17,902 nucleotides of DNA, taken from positions 1-17,902 of the forward strand of contig CAKOUR010000019.1 in assembly GCA_934120635.1 (NCBI GenBank), read 5' to 3'. The DNA comes from an uncultured Bacilli bacterium. GTDB taxonomy: Bacteria > Bacillota_I > Bacilli_A > RF39 > UBA660. The notes beneath the pieces were generated by a model that was not told where the DNA came from, did no database searches, and saw nothing but the letters and a program-made list of their open reading frames with translations. Shown in pieces: positions 7,626 through 14,250 of this stretch (positions within the stretch are counted from its first letter, which is position 1; each line of letters begins with the position of its first letter). The position numbers and the translations under genes were made by a program.

Positions 7626-7851
7626 CAAAAAGTCCATCCCAATAAAAAGGATGAACTTATGCCCACGGTACCACCTTTATTCATATGTAAATATATGCAC
7701 CTCAATACTTTAACGCAGTAATACGGAATTTCTTACTAAAATTTCAGAAAATATGCTCCCAAGCTACCTTCCATAATTTCAACTATTAGTTTGCACCAAC
7801 CACTAACTCTCTTTTAATTAAAATTATATACTCCTCTTGCTCAACGCATCT
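7626..7851 (-). promoter_or_regulatory. T-box riboswitch leader (valine type)
   Basis: Stem I spans about 7849 to 7753, closed by ATGC/GCAT. It has a K-turn-like GTT-GA/GA element and a specifier loop with AGGAGTA (complement of 7829-7835) facing GAAGGTAG (complement of 7764-7771). An upper hairpin carries AGAGAG and GGTTGGTGCAA as in classical T-boxes. The T-box element AAGGTGGTACCGTGG is at 7663-7677 with the bulge TGGTACC. The antiterminator pairs AAAGG with CCTTT and GTGGGC with GTTCAT. The competing terminator pairs AGTTCATCC with GGATGGACT (7631-7657), followed by a T run. The specifier is best read as GUA (Val), because the UGGU antideterminant pairs with A73. It controls the HD gene and, by read-through, valS. 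Confidence 0.93.
7631..7657 (-). terminator. T-box attenuator terminator
   Basis: A nine-base-pair stem (AGTTCATCC with GGATGGACT, one G-U) is followed leftward by TTTTT. Its 5' arm is shared with the antiterminator, as expected for a T-box switch. It lies upstream of the HD gene start. Confidence 0.9.
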
Positions 7852-7857
7852 AAAAAA

Positions 7858-7886
7858 AGTATAGCAAAAAAAACTATCTTTGACAA
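7858..7886 (-). promoter_or_regulatory. Promoter of the T-box leader
   Basis: Read leftward: TTGTCA, 17-bp spacer, TATACT with TG one base upstream of the -10. Transcription would start about 8 nt further left, right before Stem I. It begins 15 nt after the stop of the upstream HD paralogue. Confidence 0.85.
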
Positions 7887-7900
7887 TTACTTTTTTTACA

Positions 7901-8656
7901 TTAACCCATAATTTTTCTATCAATATAAACATTTAAAGCAGAGGCAATCTGATAAAAAAAGCGATTAATATTCTTATTGCCAATTTTTAAAGCACCAACC
8001 AACTTATTTACCGATCCTTCTTCCTTAAGTAAAGTATAACTATAAGAATAATTCATACCAAAAATCAAAGACATCACTTCTAAAATCTTATCAGCATCAT
8101 TATCACTAACCTTAGCATTAACCACCTTAAACTGTTTAAAATCATTATAAGCTAAAGCATTAGGAAAATTATCAATATACATATCCATATAAGGATAATT
8201 CGTAATCATTCGAAAAGTCTCAACCACATGAGCATCTTTTAAAACCATACAAAAATGAAGTATTTTTTGATTAAAACCTTGAGGTAATCCATTCTTATTT
8301 TGACAATAAATAGCAATCTTAATTGCATCATCGTAGCGAGTATCTTCAGTAATTTTACGCATTAAATTATCTTTATCAAACAAAATATCAATACTCACCT
8401 TTGATTTATCCATACTATCATCAACCACTATACAATTCTTAAATTTATTACTAAACATCCCAATATCATGAAAAAGCCCTATAAGTCCACAAACAACAAT
8501 CTCTTCTTCAGAAAATATACCAATATTTGAAGCAATATCTTTACAAAGTTCCATCATCTTAATACTATGAAAATACATTGCTTTAACATTCCCTTTATTC
8601 ATATCAAATTTCTTAATATACTGTTCAAATACTCTCATTATTTTTGTTTCTTTCAT
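7901..8656 (-). CDS. Degenerate HD-domain protein, paralogue of the 6872-7594 gene
   Basis: This 251-residue soluble protein is colinear with the downstream HD protein: HSIKMMELCKDIA matches HSFRVMERAGEIA, GLFHDIGMF matches GLFHDIARF, and FGMNYSYSYTLLKEE matches FDFNFSYSYRYLENK. H30, H63-D64 and D141 remain. Two further metal-site His residues are lost (H82 becomes Lys or Ser in the KSKVSID region; H116 of KYHNK becomes Q119 in YCQNK), and DADKLD has become DAHVVE. It is therefore probably catalytically inactive or altered: a partner or regulator rather than an enzyme. It has its own strong promoter and ends 15 nt before the T-box promoter, so it is not under T-box control. Function unknown. 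Confidence 0.75.
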   Translation of the reverse strand: MKETKIMRVFEQYIKKFDMNKGNVKAMYFHSIKMMELCKDIASNIGIFSEEEIVVCGLIGLFHDIGMFSNKFKNCIVVDDSMDKSKVSIDILFDKDNLMRKITEDTRYDDAIKIAIYCQNKNGLPQGFNQKILHFCMVLKDAHVVETFRMITNYPYMDMYIDNFPNALAYNDFKQFKVVNAKVSDNDADKILEVMSLIFGMNYSYSYTLLKEEGSVNKLVGALKIGNKNINRFFYQIASALNVYIDRKIMG

Positions 8657-8702
8657 TATATCACTTCTCCATACTACCTATTCTAGAATCTAATATAAAC
8701 TA

Positions 8703-8731
8703 AGTATATAATAGTTTTCTTCCTTTTTCAA
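8703..8731 (-). promoter_or_regulatory. Promoter of the degenerate HD-domain gene
   Basis: Read leftward: TTGAAA, 17-bp spacer, TATACT. It starts in the T run of the terminator of the preceding DUF421 gene and leaves a leader of roughly 40 nt. Confidence 0.8.
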
Positions 8732-8743
8732 GCATTTTAAAAA

Positions 8744-8782
8744 AAGAACTATTAAAAACATAAACAGTTTATAACAGTTCTT
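8744..8782 (-). terminator. Intrinsic terminator of the DUF421 gene
   Basis: An 11-bp stem (AAGAACTGTTA with TAATAGTTCTT, one G-U) encloses a small inner hairpin (TAAAC/GTTTA) and is followed leftward by TTTTTTT. The TAA stop of the gene lies within the structure. Confidence 0.8.
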
Positions 8783-9422
8783 CATTCTTAATAATAAAAA
8801 TATTACTATTCTTATAAAAAGCATAAAACACATCTTCTATTTTAACCCCTTTATTTTTTAAAATATCATATACCCATTTCTTATCTTTTCCCAAACACTT
8901 TAAAGTATCTTCTTGAATACTACTATCTAAAATAACAGGAAGTGGCAAACAACTCTTCTTTTTATCTTTAGGATAAGGAAATACAGATAATGTCCCATTA
9001 TTCTCCAAAATAGCATATTCAACATCTTCAATCGAACGATACCCCTTTTCACGAAGTTGCACAGTCAAATCATCTAAATTATACTTTTGTTTTAACATTT
9101 CCTTATAATTAATATTACCCTCTTGAATAATAATAGAAGGATTACCATCTAAAAAAATCCGAAACTTAGGCTTTTTTAAAGTCAAGAATGCTAAAGAAAC
9201 TTGTAAAACAAGTAAAGTCAAAATAGGAATAACCGAAACAAATATACTTTTATTAGAATCCTCTATACTAATTACAGCAAACTCAGCAATCAAAATAGAT
9301 ACAACTAAATCAATAATCCCAAGCTGTCCAACTTCTCTTTTTCCCATTACTCTATAAATAACAAAAATAAAAAAATAAAAAAACAATGTCCGAATAAAAA
9401 TCAATAAAAAATCCATATCCAT
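8769..9422 (-). CDS. DUF421 (YetF/YrbG-type) membrane protein
   Basis: This is a 217-residue protein with three N-terminal membrane helices (about 5-24, 34-53 and 59-80) and a cytoplasmic domain. Signature segments of the family are visible: RVMGKREVGQLGIIDLVV between the first helices, and LDGNPSIIIQEGNI with LREKGYRSIEDVEYAIL and LSVFPY in the soluble part. The family is widespread in Firmicutes (YetF, YrbG, YkjA, YdfS of Bacillus, some spore-associated), with no established biochemical activity. The ATG has GGTGAT six nt upstream. It is monocistronic, ended by its own terminator and divergent from the small membrane protein at 9497-9853. Confidence 0.88.
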   Translation of the reverse strand: MDMDFLLIFIRTLFFYFFIFVIYRVMGKREVGQLGIIDLVVSILIAEFAVISIEDSNKSIFVSVIPILTLLVLQVSLAFLTLKKPKFRIFLDGNPSIIIQEGNINYKEMLKQKYNLDDLTVQLREKGYRSIEDVEYAILENNGTLSVFPYPKDKKKSCLPLPVILDSSIQEDTLKCLGKDKKWVYDILKNKGVKIEDVFYAFYKNSNIFIIKNEELL

Positions 9423-9496
9423 AATATCACCATTACTATTATGAATAAAATTCTATTTTTTTATACCAAACATAAAATTTAATGGAGGTATTTTAA

Positions 9497-9853
9497 ATGA
9501 AAAAAATACTAATCAATACAGGTTATTTCTTTCTCTTACTTCTTATTTCTACTTTCTTTTTAACCATAATTGACTATTTTAGCTTATTTAATATGAAAAT
9601 AATTAAAGGACTAAAACTACTAATCCCTATTCTATCTCTTGCACTAATCAGCTATAACCTAGGAAAGTCAGCGCAAAAGAAAGGATATATTGAAGGAATA
9701 AAACTTGGAACTATAATTATCATCATCTTTACTATTCTAATTCTATTATTAGATAAATACCAGTTAAAAACTTTACTCTTTAATGTAATTTTATTATTAA
9801 CCTCAATGTTAAGTAGTATGATAGGAATTAATAAAAAGAAAAAAAATATATAA
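9497..9853 (+). CDS. Small four-helix membrane protein, TIGR04086 (YrzE)-like
   Basis: The protein has 118 residues and four predicted membrane helices (about 7-26, 36-53, 67-86 and 91-109). The conserved loop NLGKSAQKKGYIEGIKLG sits between helices two and three; the small-residue/Gly pattern with a GxxxG-like step is typical of the TIGR04086/DUF3792 family of Firmicute membrane proteins, whose role is unknown. The start has GGAGG nine nt upstream. It ends in KKKKNI and is followed by a hairpin terminator shared with the convergent flippase gene. Family assignment moderate; function unknown. Confidence 0.65.
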   Translation: MKKILINTGYFFLLLLISTFFLTIIDYFSLFNMKIIKGLKLLIPILSLALISYNLGKSAQKKGYIEGIKLGTIIIIIFTILILLLDKYQLKTLLFNVILLLTSMLSSMIGINKKKKNI

Positions 9854-9885
9854 AAAAAAGAAATAACAACCATATTTCTTTTTTT
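9853..9885. terminator. Bidirectional terminator between the small membrane protein and the flippase gene
   Basis: A 13-bp AT-rich stem (9853-9865 with 9873-9885, one G-C pair) encloses the loop ACAACCA. T runs form in both directions. It covers the ends of two converging genes. Confidence 0.65.
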
Positions 9886-11524
9886 ACTTAAAATATTTTT
9901 TTAAAATATTATTAATCTTATTACCAAAAACACTCTTAATATTTCCATTCTTATAATTAATATAAATATAGATAAAGAAACTAACTATTCCATAAACCAT
10001 CAAAATAGGAATTTGAATAAATCTCCCATGAAGATTAGTAGGAATAAACAACTTCATCAAATAAATACTCAAAATAAAACATCCCCATGAAATAATATAT
10101 TTTGGTAATCGCTTAAAAGTTTGATCAAATCTAAATAAGTATTTTTTCTTCAAAATTCCCATAGAAGTAACAATAGATAAAGTATAACCAATCAACGCTG
10201 CCGTAATAGCCCCATAACTAACATTCATTCCTATCTTATCAAAAAATAACATCAAAGGAACATCCAAAATAGCATTCGTAACAAGACCAATCATCACAGT
10301 AGCAATAACCAATTTATATTTATTAATTCCCTGCAAAGTATTCACAATAATTGTATAAATACCACCAAAAAGAGCTGTATAAACAAAATACTGATAAACA
10401 ATTGGCCCATAATAACTATTTCCATAAAATAATGTCCATACTGGCTTTACCAATAAAGATAAAAAGATAGTCATAGGAACAATTACCAATAAAACACACT
10501 GAATAGCCTTATTAAATTTATCATTCACATCATCCATATCATGCTTAGTAAAACTAGTAACAATATTAGGAATAAGAGAAGTAACAAGCCCAGTAGAAAC
10601 AGCCAAAATAATATTATTTAACTTAATTCCCCAAGTCGTATAAACCCCAACAATAGAATCAACAACACTAGACTTCAAATGCAAAAGATCATTCATCGTC
10701 CGAGATAATAAAATCATATCTACTGTTGTATATAAATTATTCACTAAACTAATCATAATAAAAGGAATAGAATACATCAATATTTTCCTAATAATTTCCG
10801 AAGAAGAAATCACCACTTCATCATCTAAAACATTTTTAGGAAGTAAATTAGCTTTTTTAATCTTAATCTTTAAATAAATATAAGCCACAAGTCCTCCAAA
10901 AAAGGCAGCTGATACCGCAATTCCAACCCCAATCTTTAACGGAAGATGCAAAACCTTAAGAGACACATAAGTACCAACCAAAATAATAATTACCCGAACC
11001 ACTTGCTCAATAACCTGGCTAATAGAATAAGGAGTAATATATTTATAGCCCTGAAGAAGTCCTTTAGTAACCCCTAAGAAAGGAACTACCAAAATAGCAA
11101 AAGAAACCATACGAATAACAAATCCAATATCTTGATAAGTATTTCCCTCCGTAGCCTTACCAATAATCAATTTACCAATCTGAGGGGCAAAAATAAATAA
11201 AATGAAAAAAATCAAGATAGAAATAACAGAAATCAATTTCAAAGAAACTTTATAAGTATTAGAAATCGCCTTCTTATATCCTAAAGCATTATACTCACTA
11301 GTAATCTTACTAATAGCAAAAGGAAATCCAGCACTAGATATACTTAAAAACAATTGATAAATAGTATATCCATATCCATATAAAGCACCACCTTGCTCTC
11401 CAATAATTGCATTAAGAGGAATAACATAAATAATCCCAATAACTTTTACCAAAAAAATTCCCATAGTAGCAACAATTGTACCTTCAATAAAACTATTTTT
11501 CTTCATTGCATTACTCTTCATCAC
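9884..11524 (-). CDS. Polysaccharide/lipid II flippase of the MOP superfamily, YtgP (MurJ)/SpoVB-like
   Basis: This 546-residue, very hydrophobic protein has about 14 membrane helices, the length and pattern of Bacillus YtgP (544 residues) and SpoVB. Family-typical segments are IEGTIVATMGIFLVKVIGI, LYGYGYTIYQLFLSISSAG, FPFAISKITSEYNALG, and VTKGLLQGYKYITPYSISQ followed by VIEQVVRV. Members flip undecaprenyl-linked peptidoglycan precursors across the membrane. The double ATG start at 11519-11524 is chosen because GAGTGAGG stands seven nt upstream; an ATG-TGA minimal frame lies between ribosome site and start. It has its own strong promoter. Whether it is the vegetative MurJ (YtgP) or the sporulation paralogue cannot be decided from this window. 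Confidence 0.9.
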   Translation of the reverse strand: MMKSNAMKKNSFIEGTIVATMGIFLVKVIGIIYVIPLNAIIGEQGGALYGYGYTIYQLFLSISSAGFPFAISKITSEYNALGYKKAISNTYKVSLKLISVISILIFFILFIFAPQIGKLIIGKATEGNTYQDIGFVIRMVSFAILVVPFLGVTKGLLQGYKYITPYSISQVIEQVVRVIIILVGTYVSLKVLHLPLKIGVGIAVSAAFFGGLVAYIYLKIKIKKANLLPKNVLDDEVVISSSEIIRKILMYSIPFIMISLVNNLYTTVDMILLSRTMNDLLHLKSSVVDSIVGVYTTWGIKLNNIILAVSTGLVTSLIPNIVTSFTKHDMDDVNDKFNKAIQCVLLVIVPMTIFLSLLVKPVWTLFYGNSYYGPIVYQYFVYTALFGGIYTIIVNTLQGINKYKLVIATVMIGLVTNAILDVPLMLFFDKIGMNVSYGAITAALIGYTLSIVTSMGILKKKYLFRFDQTFKRLPKYIISWGCFILSIYLMKLFIPTNLHGRFIQIPILMVYGIVSFFIYIYINYKNGNIKSVFGNKINNILKKYFK

Positions 11525-11552
11525 ATTACCTCACTCTAAATTTTTCTATTAA

Positions 11553-11581
11553 ATTATACTATGAATACAAAAAATTAGCAA
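11553..11581 (-). promoter_or_regulatory. Promoter of the flippase gene
   Basis: Read leftward: TTGCTA, 17-bp spacer, perfect TATAAT. The -35 sits next to the T run of the terminator of the upstream HTH gene. Confidence 0.8.
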
Positions 11582-11596
11582 GAATAGAAAAAAAGA

Positions 11597-11616
11597 AGAA
11601 AGCTAAATCACTTTCT
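11597..11616 (-). terminator. Intrinsic terminator of the HTH gene
   Basis: A short stem AGAAAG/CTTTCT with an 8-nt loop is followed leftward by TCTTTTTTT. The TGA stop follows directly on the 5' arm. The stem is short, so termination may be partial. Confidence 0.55.
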
Positions 11617-11934
11617 CCCAGCACCACTAAATTTACCTGATTTCTCTTTTTGATAACCATGCTTATTTTGAGTAACTACACCACCTAATTGATTACCAGA
11701 AACTTTAGCATTTTTAAGCCATATATCAATCTGTAACCTAAAAGCACTACAAACTCTCATATCATAATCAAGTAAGCATAATAACAAATCATCTCTTTGT
11801 AAATATCGTTGAATTGTACTAGTAGGAATTCCTGTCTTCTCTGATATTTCCTGAATCCTTCTACAAGTCTTCATCTCAACTAAAATAAGTGATAACTTCT
11901 CTAACATCACTATTTTCTGCTTAGCACCCAACAT
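11608..11934 (-). CDS. Small helix-turn-helix regulator, SpoIIID-like
   Basis: This 108-residue protein has an HTH at about 22-47: a helix around RRIQEISEKTG, the turn IPTS, and the recognition helix TIQRYLQR. The downstream pattern, Leu-rich helix, then IWLKNAKVSGNQLGGVVTQ and NKHGYQKEK, resembles the second half of SpoIIID (KEILDYHKSIRHLRGGEATKLKYK) in order and spacing. SpoIIID is a mother-cell sporulation regulator of about 93 residues. The resemblance is by eye and distant. The start ATG has GGGGGAT eight nt upstream. The gene is monocistronic behind a perfect TTGACA-17-TATAAT promoter, so strong sigma-A-type expression is expected; that fits a vegetative regulator as well as a sporulation one. 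Confidence 0.55.
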   Translation of the reverse strand: MLGAKQKIVMLEKLSLILVEMKTCRRIQEISEKTGIPTSTIQRYLQRDDLLLCLLDYDMRVCSAFRLQIDIWLKNAKVSGNQLGGVVTQNKHGYQKEKSGKFSGAGRK

Positions 11935-11966
11935 AAAAAATATCCCCCTTCAACATCTTTAAATCT

Positions 11967-11995
11967 ATTATAAAAATTGTAAACTACCTTGTCAA
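11967..11995 (-). promoter_or_regulatory. Perfect consensus promoter of the HTH gene
   Basis: Read leftward: TTGACA, 17-bp spacer, TATAAT. It is the only promoter in the window that matches consensus at all 12 positions. Confidence 0.9.
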
Positions 11996-12002
11996 GAAAA
12001 AA

Positions 12003-12836
12003 CTAACGCCTTTGATGATGATTATACATTCTTTCTACCTCATCAACATCTAAATATTCCTCTTTATCTTCACCTAAATAAGCCAAATTATGAGAAATAG
12101 CCTCATAGTCCTCAAATAACATATGATTTTTCTCATAAAACTTTTTCTCAAATTCCTCTTCACATTCTTGAATAGACTTAACTGTCTTTTTTTTCTTGTT
12201 ACTATCACTAACATTTCTTTTAAAAATAATAAAATTCCTATTTTCCTTTTTATGTTGATTTTTATTTCTCAAAATATACCAATAACGAAATGTTTTATAA
12301 TTAGAAAATTCATCCATAATCATTTGATAATCATTATTCATCACCTGAATATCATCATAATCCGTTTCTAAATAGCGATGAACTAAATATGAAAATTGAT
12401 TAGAATAAGGATATATTTGATCAAATAAAGAAATATTCCTAGTATTTAATATACCAATCAAAAACTGTCTTTCCTGTTGATAAAGTTCACTATCCCCTCT
12501 TATAGATAAAGCTTTACATTTCTTATCCATAGCCCGATAACTAACTTCTTTCATTCCCAAAACAGCTTCCAAATAATTCTTATCATCAACAATTACTCTA
12601 TAGTAATTAGGAGTAGCATCTTTATTTTTCAAACATTTAATTGAAAGTTGATTTCTTCGACTAATCCCAAGTTCACTCTCCATCAAAGAAAATAACTCTA
12701 ATAAAGAATGACTAGAAGTAAATACATCAATAGTATTTAACTTATCTAAATTCACACCAGCCAAATTCTTTATTATTGCCTCATCATAAAAATTTCTTCC
12801 ATCAAAATAGCTTGCTACTAAATAATACTTAGACAT
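12003..12836 (-). CDS. Protein of unknown function, 277 residues
   Basis: I do not recognise a family. The N-terminal two thirds look like a mixed alpha/beta globular domain: it opens SKYYLVASYFDGRNFYDEA, contains a strand-rich stretch around YYRVIVDDKNYLEAVLGMK, and a Tyr-rich region near FDQIYPYSNQFSYL. The C-terminal third is charged, with a Lys patch (KKKK around 210-215) followed by an acidic helix ending in NHHQRR. No signal peptide or membrane helices. The frame is open to 12848, but the ATG at 12834-12836 follows GGTGAT correctly, so the shorter form is chosen. It has a good promoter of its own, divergent from the acetyltransferase gene. Confidence 0.75.
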   Translation of the reverse strand: MSKYYLVASYFDGRNFYDEAIIKNLAGVNLDKLNTIDVFTSSHSLLELFSLMESELGISRRNQLSIKCLKNKDATPNYYRVIVDDKNYLEAVLGMKEVSYRAMDKKCKALSIRGDSELYQQERQFLIGILNTRNISLFDQIYPYSNQFSYLVHRYLETDYDDIQVMNNDYQMIMDEFSNYKTFRYWYILRNKNQHKKENRNFIIFKRNVSDSNKKKKTVKSIQECEEEFEKKFYEKNHMLFEDYEAISHNLAYLGEDKEEYLDVDEVERMYNHHQRR

Positions 12837-12852
12837 AAATATCACCAAAATT

Positions 12853-12881
12853 AATATAACATAAAATATTTTTACTGTAAA
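12853..12881 (-). promoter_or_regulatory. Promoter of the 277-residue unknown gene
   Basis: Read leftward: TTTACA, 17-bp spacer, TATATT with an extended TG (TGTTATATT). The predicted start is about 10 nt downstream, giving a very short leader. Confidence 0.7.
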
Positions 12882-12907
12882 TATACCTTTTAAGAAAAGA
12901 AAATATC

Positions 12908-12916
12908 TGATAAAAT
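12908..12916 (+). promoter_or_regulatory. Possible extended -10 for the acetyltransferase gene
   Basis: TGATAAAAT is an extended -10, but it lies only 6 nt from the ribosome site AGGTGAT at 12923 and has a poor -35 (TTTTAA). If real, the transcript would be almost leaderless. Confidence 0.3.
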
Positions 12917-12922
12917 AAATAT

Positions 12923-12929
12923 AGGTGAT
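12923..12929 (+). promoter_or_regulatory. Ribosome binding site deciding the TTG start of the acetyltransferase gene
   Basis: AGGTGAT lies 4 nt before the TTG at 12934-12936. The GTG at 12925 is part of this site and has no Shine-Dalgarno sequence of its own, so the TTG is preferred. Confidence 0.55.
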
Positions 12930-12933
12930 TAAA

Positions 12934-13371
12934 TTGAATATTAAATATAAAATAATTACATTAACAGAAGAAAATATAGACTTATTAGAAAAAATTCGCT
13001 TTAATGCTTACAATATAAATGAAGAAAAAATGCCACATAAAAAAAGTTTTTACATCAATGACCTAAAATCAGGTAAATATTTAGTTATCGGTGCTTTTCT
13101 TGAAGAAATATTAGTTGCTGCATGTTACACAAAAAATACTTATCATTCACTCTATATTGATCAATTATTTGTACTAAAAAAATATCAAAAAACTCCCTTA
13201 CATATAGGAAGTAATCTATTAAAATATATCTTAGATAATCATAAAATAATAGAAGATTATTTTCAAGAAAAATTCCATTATAGCTATCTAGATGATTATC
13301 GTGGAACAAAAGATTTTTATCAAAATTTAGGATACATTGAAAAAGAAAATTTAATGAAAAAACACTTATAA
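12934..13371 (+). CDS. GNAT-family N-acetyltransferase
   Basis: The protein has about 145 residues, the normal size of a single GNAT domain. Core motifs: a first helix after the initial strand (LTEENIDLLEKIRFNAY), then ACYTKNTYHSLYIDQLFVLKK, whose LYIDQLFV strand precedes the acetyl-CoA-binding helix YQKTPLHIGSNLLKYIL. The end is the usual FYQNLGYIEKE. GNAT enzymes transfer acetyl groups from acetyl-CoA to amines; the substrate here is unknown. The P-loop (Q/RxxGxG/A) is diverged to QKTPLHIG. It converges with the NodB-like gene, with only 4 nt between the stops and no hairpin terminator visible. Confidence 0.8.
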   Translation: MNIKYKIITLTEENIDLLEKIRFNAYNINEEKMPHKKSFYINDLKSGKYLVIGAFLEEILVAACYTKNTYHSLYIDQLFVLKKYQKTPLHIGSNLLKYILDNHKIIEDYFQEKFHYSYLDDYRGTKDFYQNLGYIEKENLMKKHL

Positions 13372-13375
13372 ATTT

Positions 13376-14215
13376 TTATTCTGAAAGTAAAGTAGATAAA
13401 CCAACAATCTCATATCCTTTTCCTTCAATATAATCAATAACTAAAGGTAATTCTGTCATTCCCGCATTATTTGAGGAAAGAAAAATAATACTACCACTTT
13501 CTAATTTATGTTTAATATTTCTATAAGGATTATTTTCTAAAATAATCGTAGGAAATATCGTATATAAATTATTTTTGCTACAAAGAGCTAAAGTTTTAGA
13601 AGACATATCAGAAGAAAAACAATAAATAGCCTCATTATTACTAATCCTACTAATTAAATTATTAGAAAATAATATTGTATCAGGAGAATAAATGCCATTA
13701 GACCCATAACTATAAAATTCATGATGAGATTTATCTTTAATCACAGTAGAATTACTAATCAAATAAGAATAATCCACAAAAAAATTACCAATAACATTCT
13801 TATTATTTAATATTTTATCTACCTGTTCTAAATATCTACTACTATCAATAGAAAAAACTAAACTAACCATATTCTTATTTTTATTCCCCGAAATAATAAA
13901 TTTATCTTGATAATCTTCTAGTCTAATTTTAGGTTTTATTTCATCAAATACAAACAATTTCTCATTATAAATTCCCTGTTCTTTCATTTTCTTATAACTA
14001 CTATCAACATCTACTTCTCTCCCTTTTATTCCAGGAATAATTGTATTTCCAGAAACAATCGCATCAATTGGTTTCACATAATAACGATCTTTTTCTTCTT
14101 TAATTTTAATCATCACTTCATCTTCTTCTCGAATAACCTCAATTACTTTATCAGTATAAAAAAAACTAAACCCAATCAAAACAAGTAAACCAAGCAATTT
14201 CACTATACTTTTCAT
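13376..14215 (-). CDS. Membrane-anchored, degenerate NodB (polysaccharide deacetylase)-like protein
   Basis: A 279-residue protein with an N-terminal membrane anchor (about 4-21), so probably extracellular. The stretch from about 115 to the end follows the outline of a NodB deacetylase barrel: MVSLVFSIDS at the first strand, NVIGNFFVDYSYL as the strand/helix unit that usually reads ATFFV, and GSIIFLSSNNAGMTELPLV with GYEIVGLSTLL at the end. The catalytic residues are not seen: TFDDG is replaced by VFSIDS, the HxxxH zinc pair cannot be located, and the final His position is SSNN. It is likely a non-enzymatic or carbohydrate-binding relative. Its ATG has AGGTGG upstream, 35 nt after radC, so the two probably share a transcript. 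Confidence 0.6.
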   Translation of the reverse strand: MKSIVKLLGLLVLIGFSFFYTDKVIEVIREEDEVMIKIKEEKDRYYVKPIDAIVSGNTIIPGIKGREVDVDSSYKKMKEQGIYNEKLFVFDEIKPKIRLEDYQDKFIISGNKNKNMVSLVFSIDSSRYLEQVDKILNNKNVIGNFFVDYSYLISNSTVIKDKSHHEFYSYGSNGIYSPDTILFSNNLISRISNNEAIYCFSSDMSSKTLALCSKNNLYTIFPTIILENNPYRNIKHKLESGSIIFLSSNNAGMTELPLVIDYIEGKGYEIVGLSTLLSE

Positions 14216-14250
14216 CCATATCCACCTACTAAACTATATGTAAAAAAAAA

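Noticed and set aside
12123..12371. Plus-strand open frame of 82 codons opposite the 277-residue unknown gene
   Set aside because: Ile/Phe-rich antisense product without a ribosome site; the minus-strand gene has a proper promoter and start.
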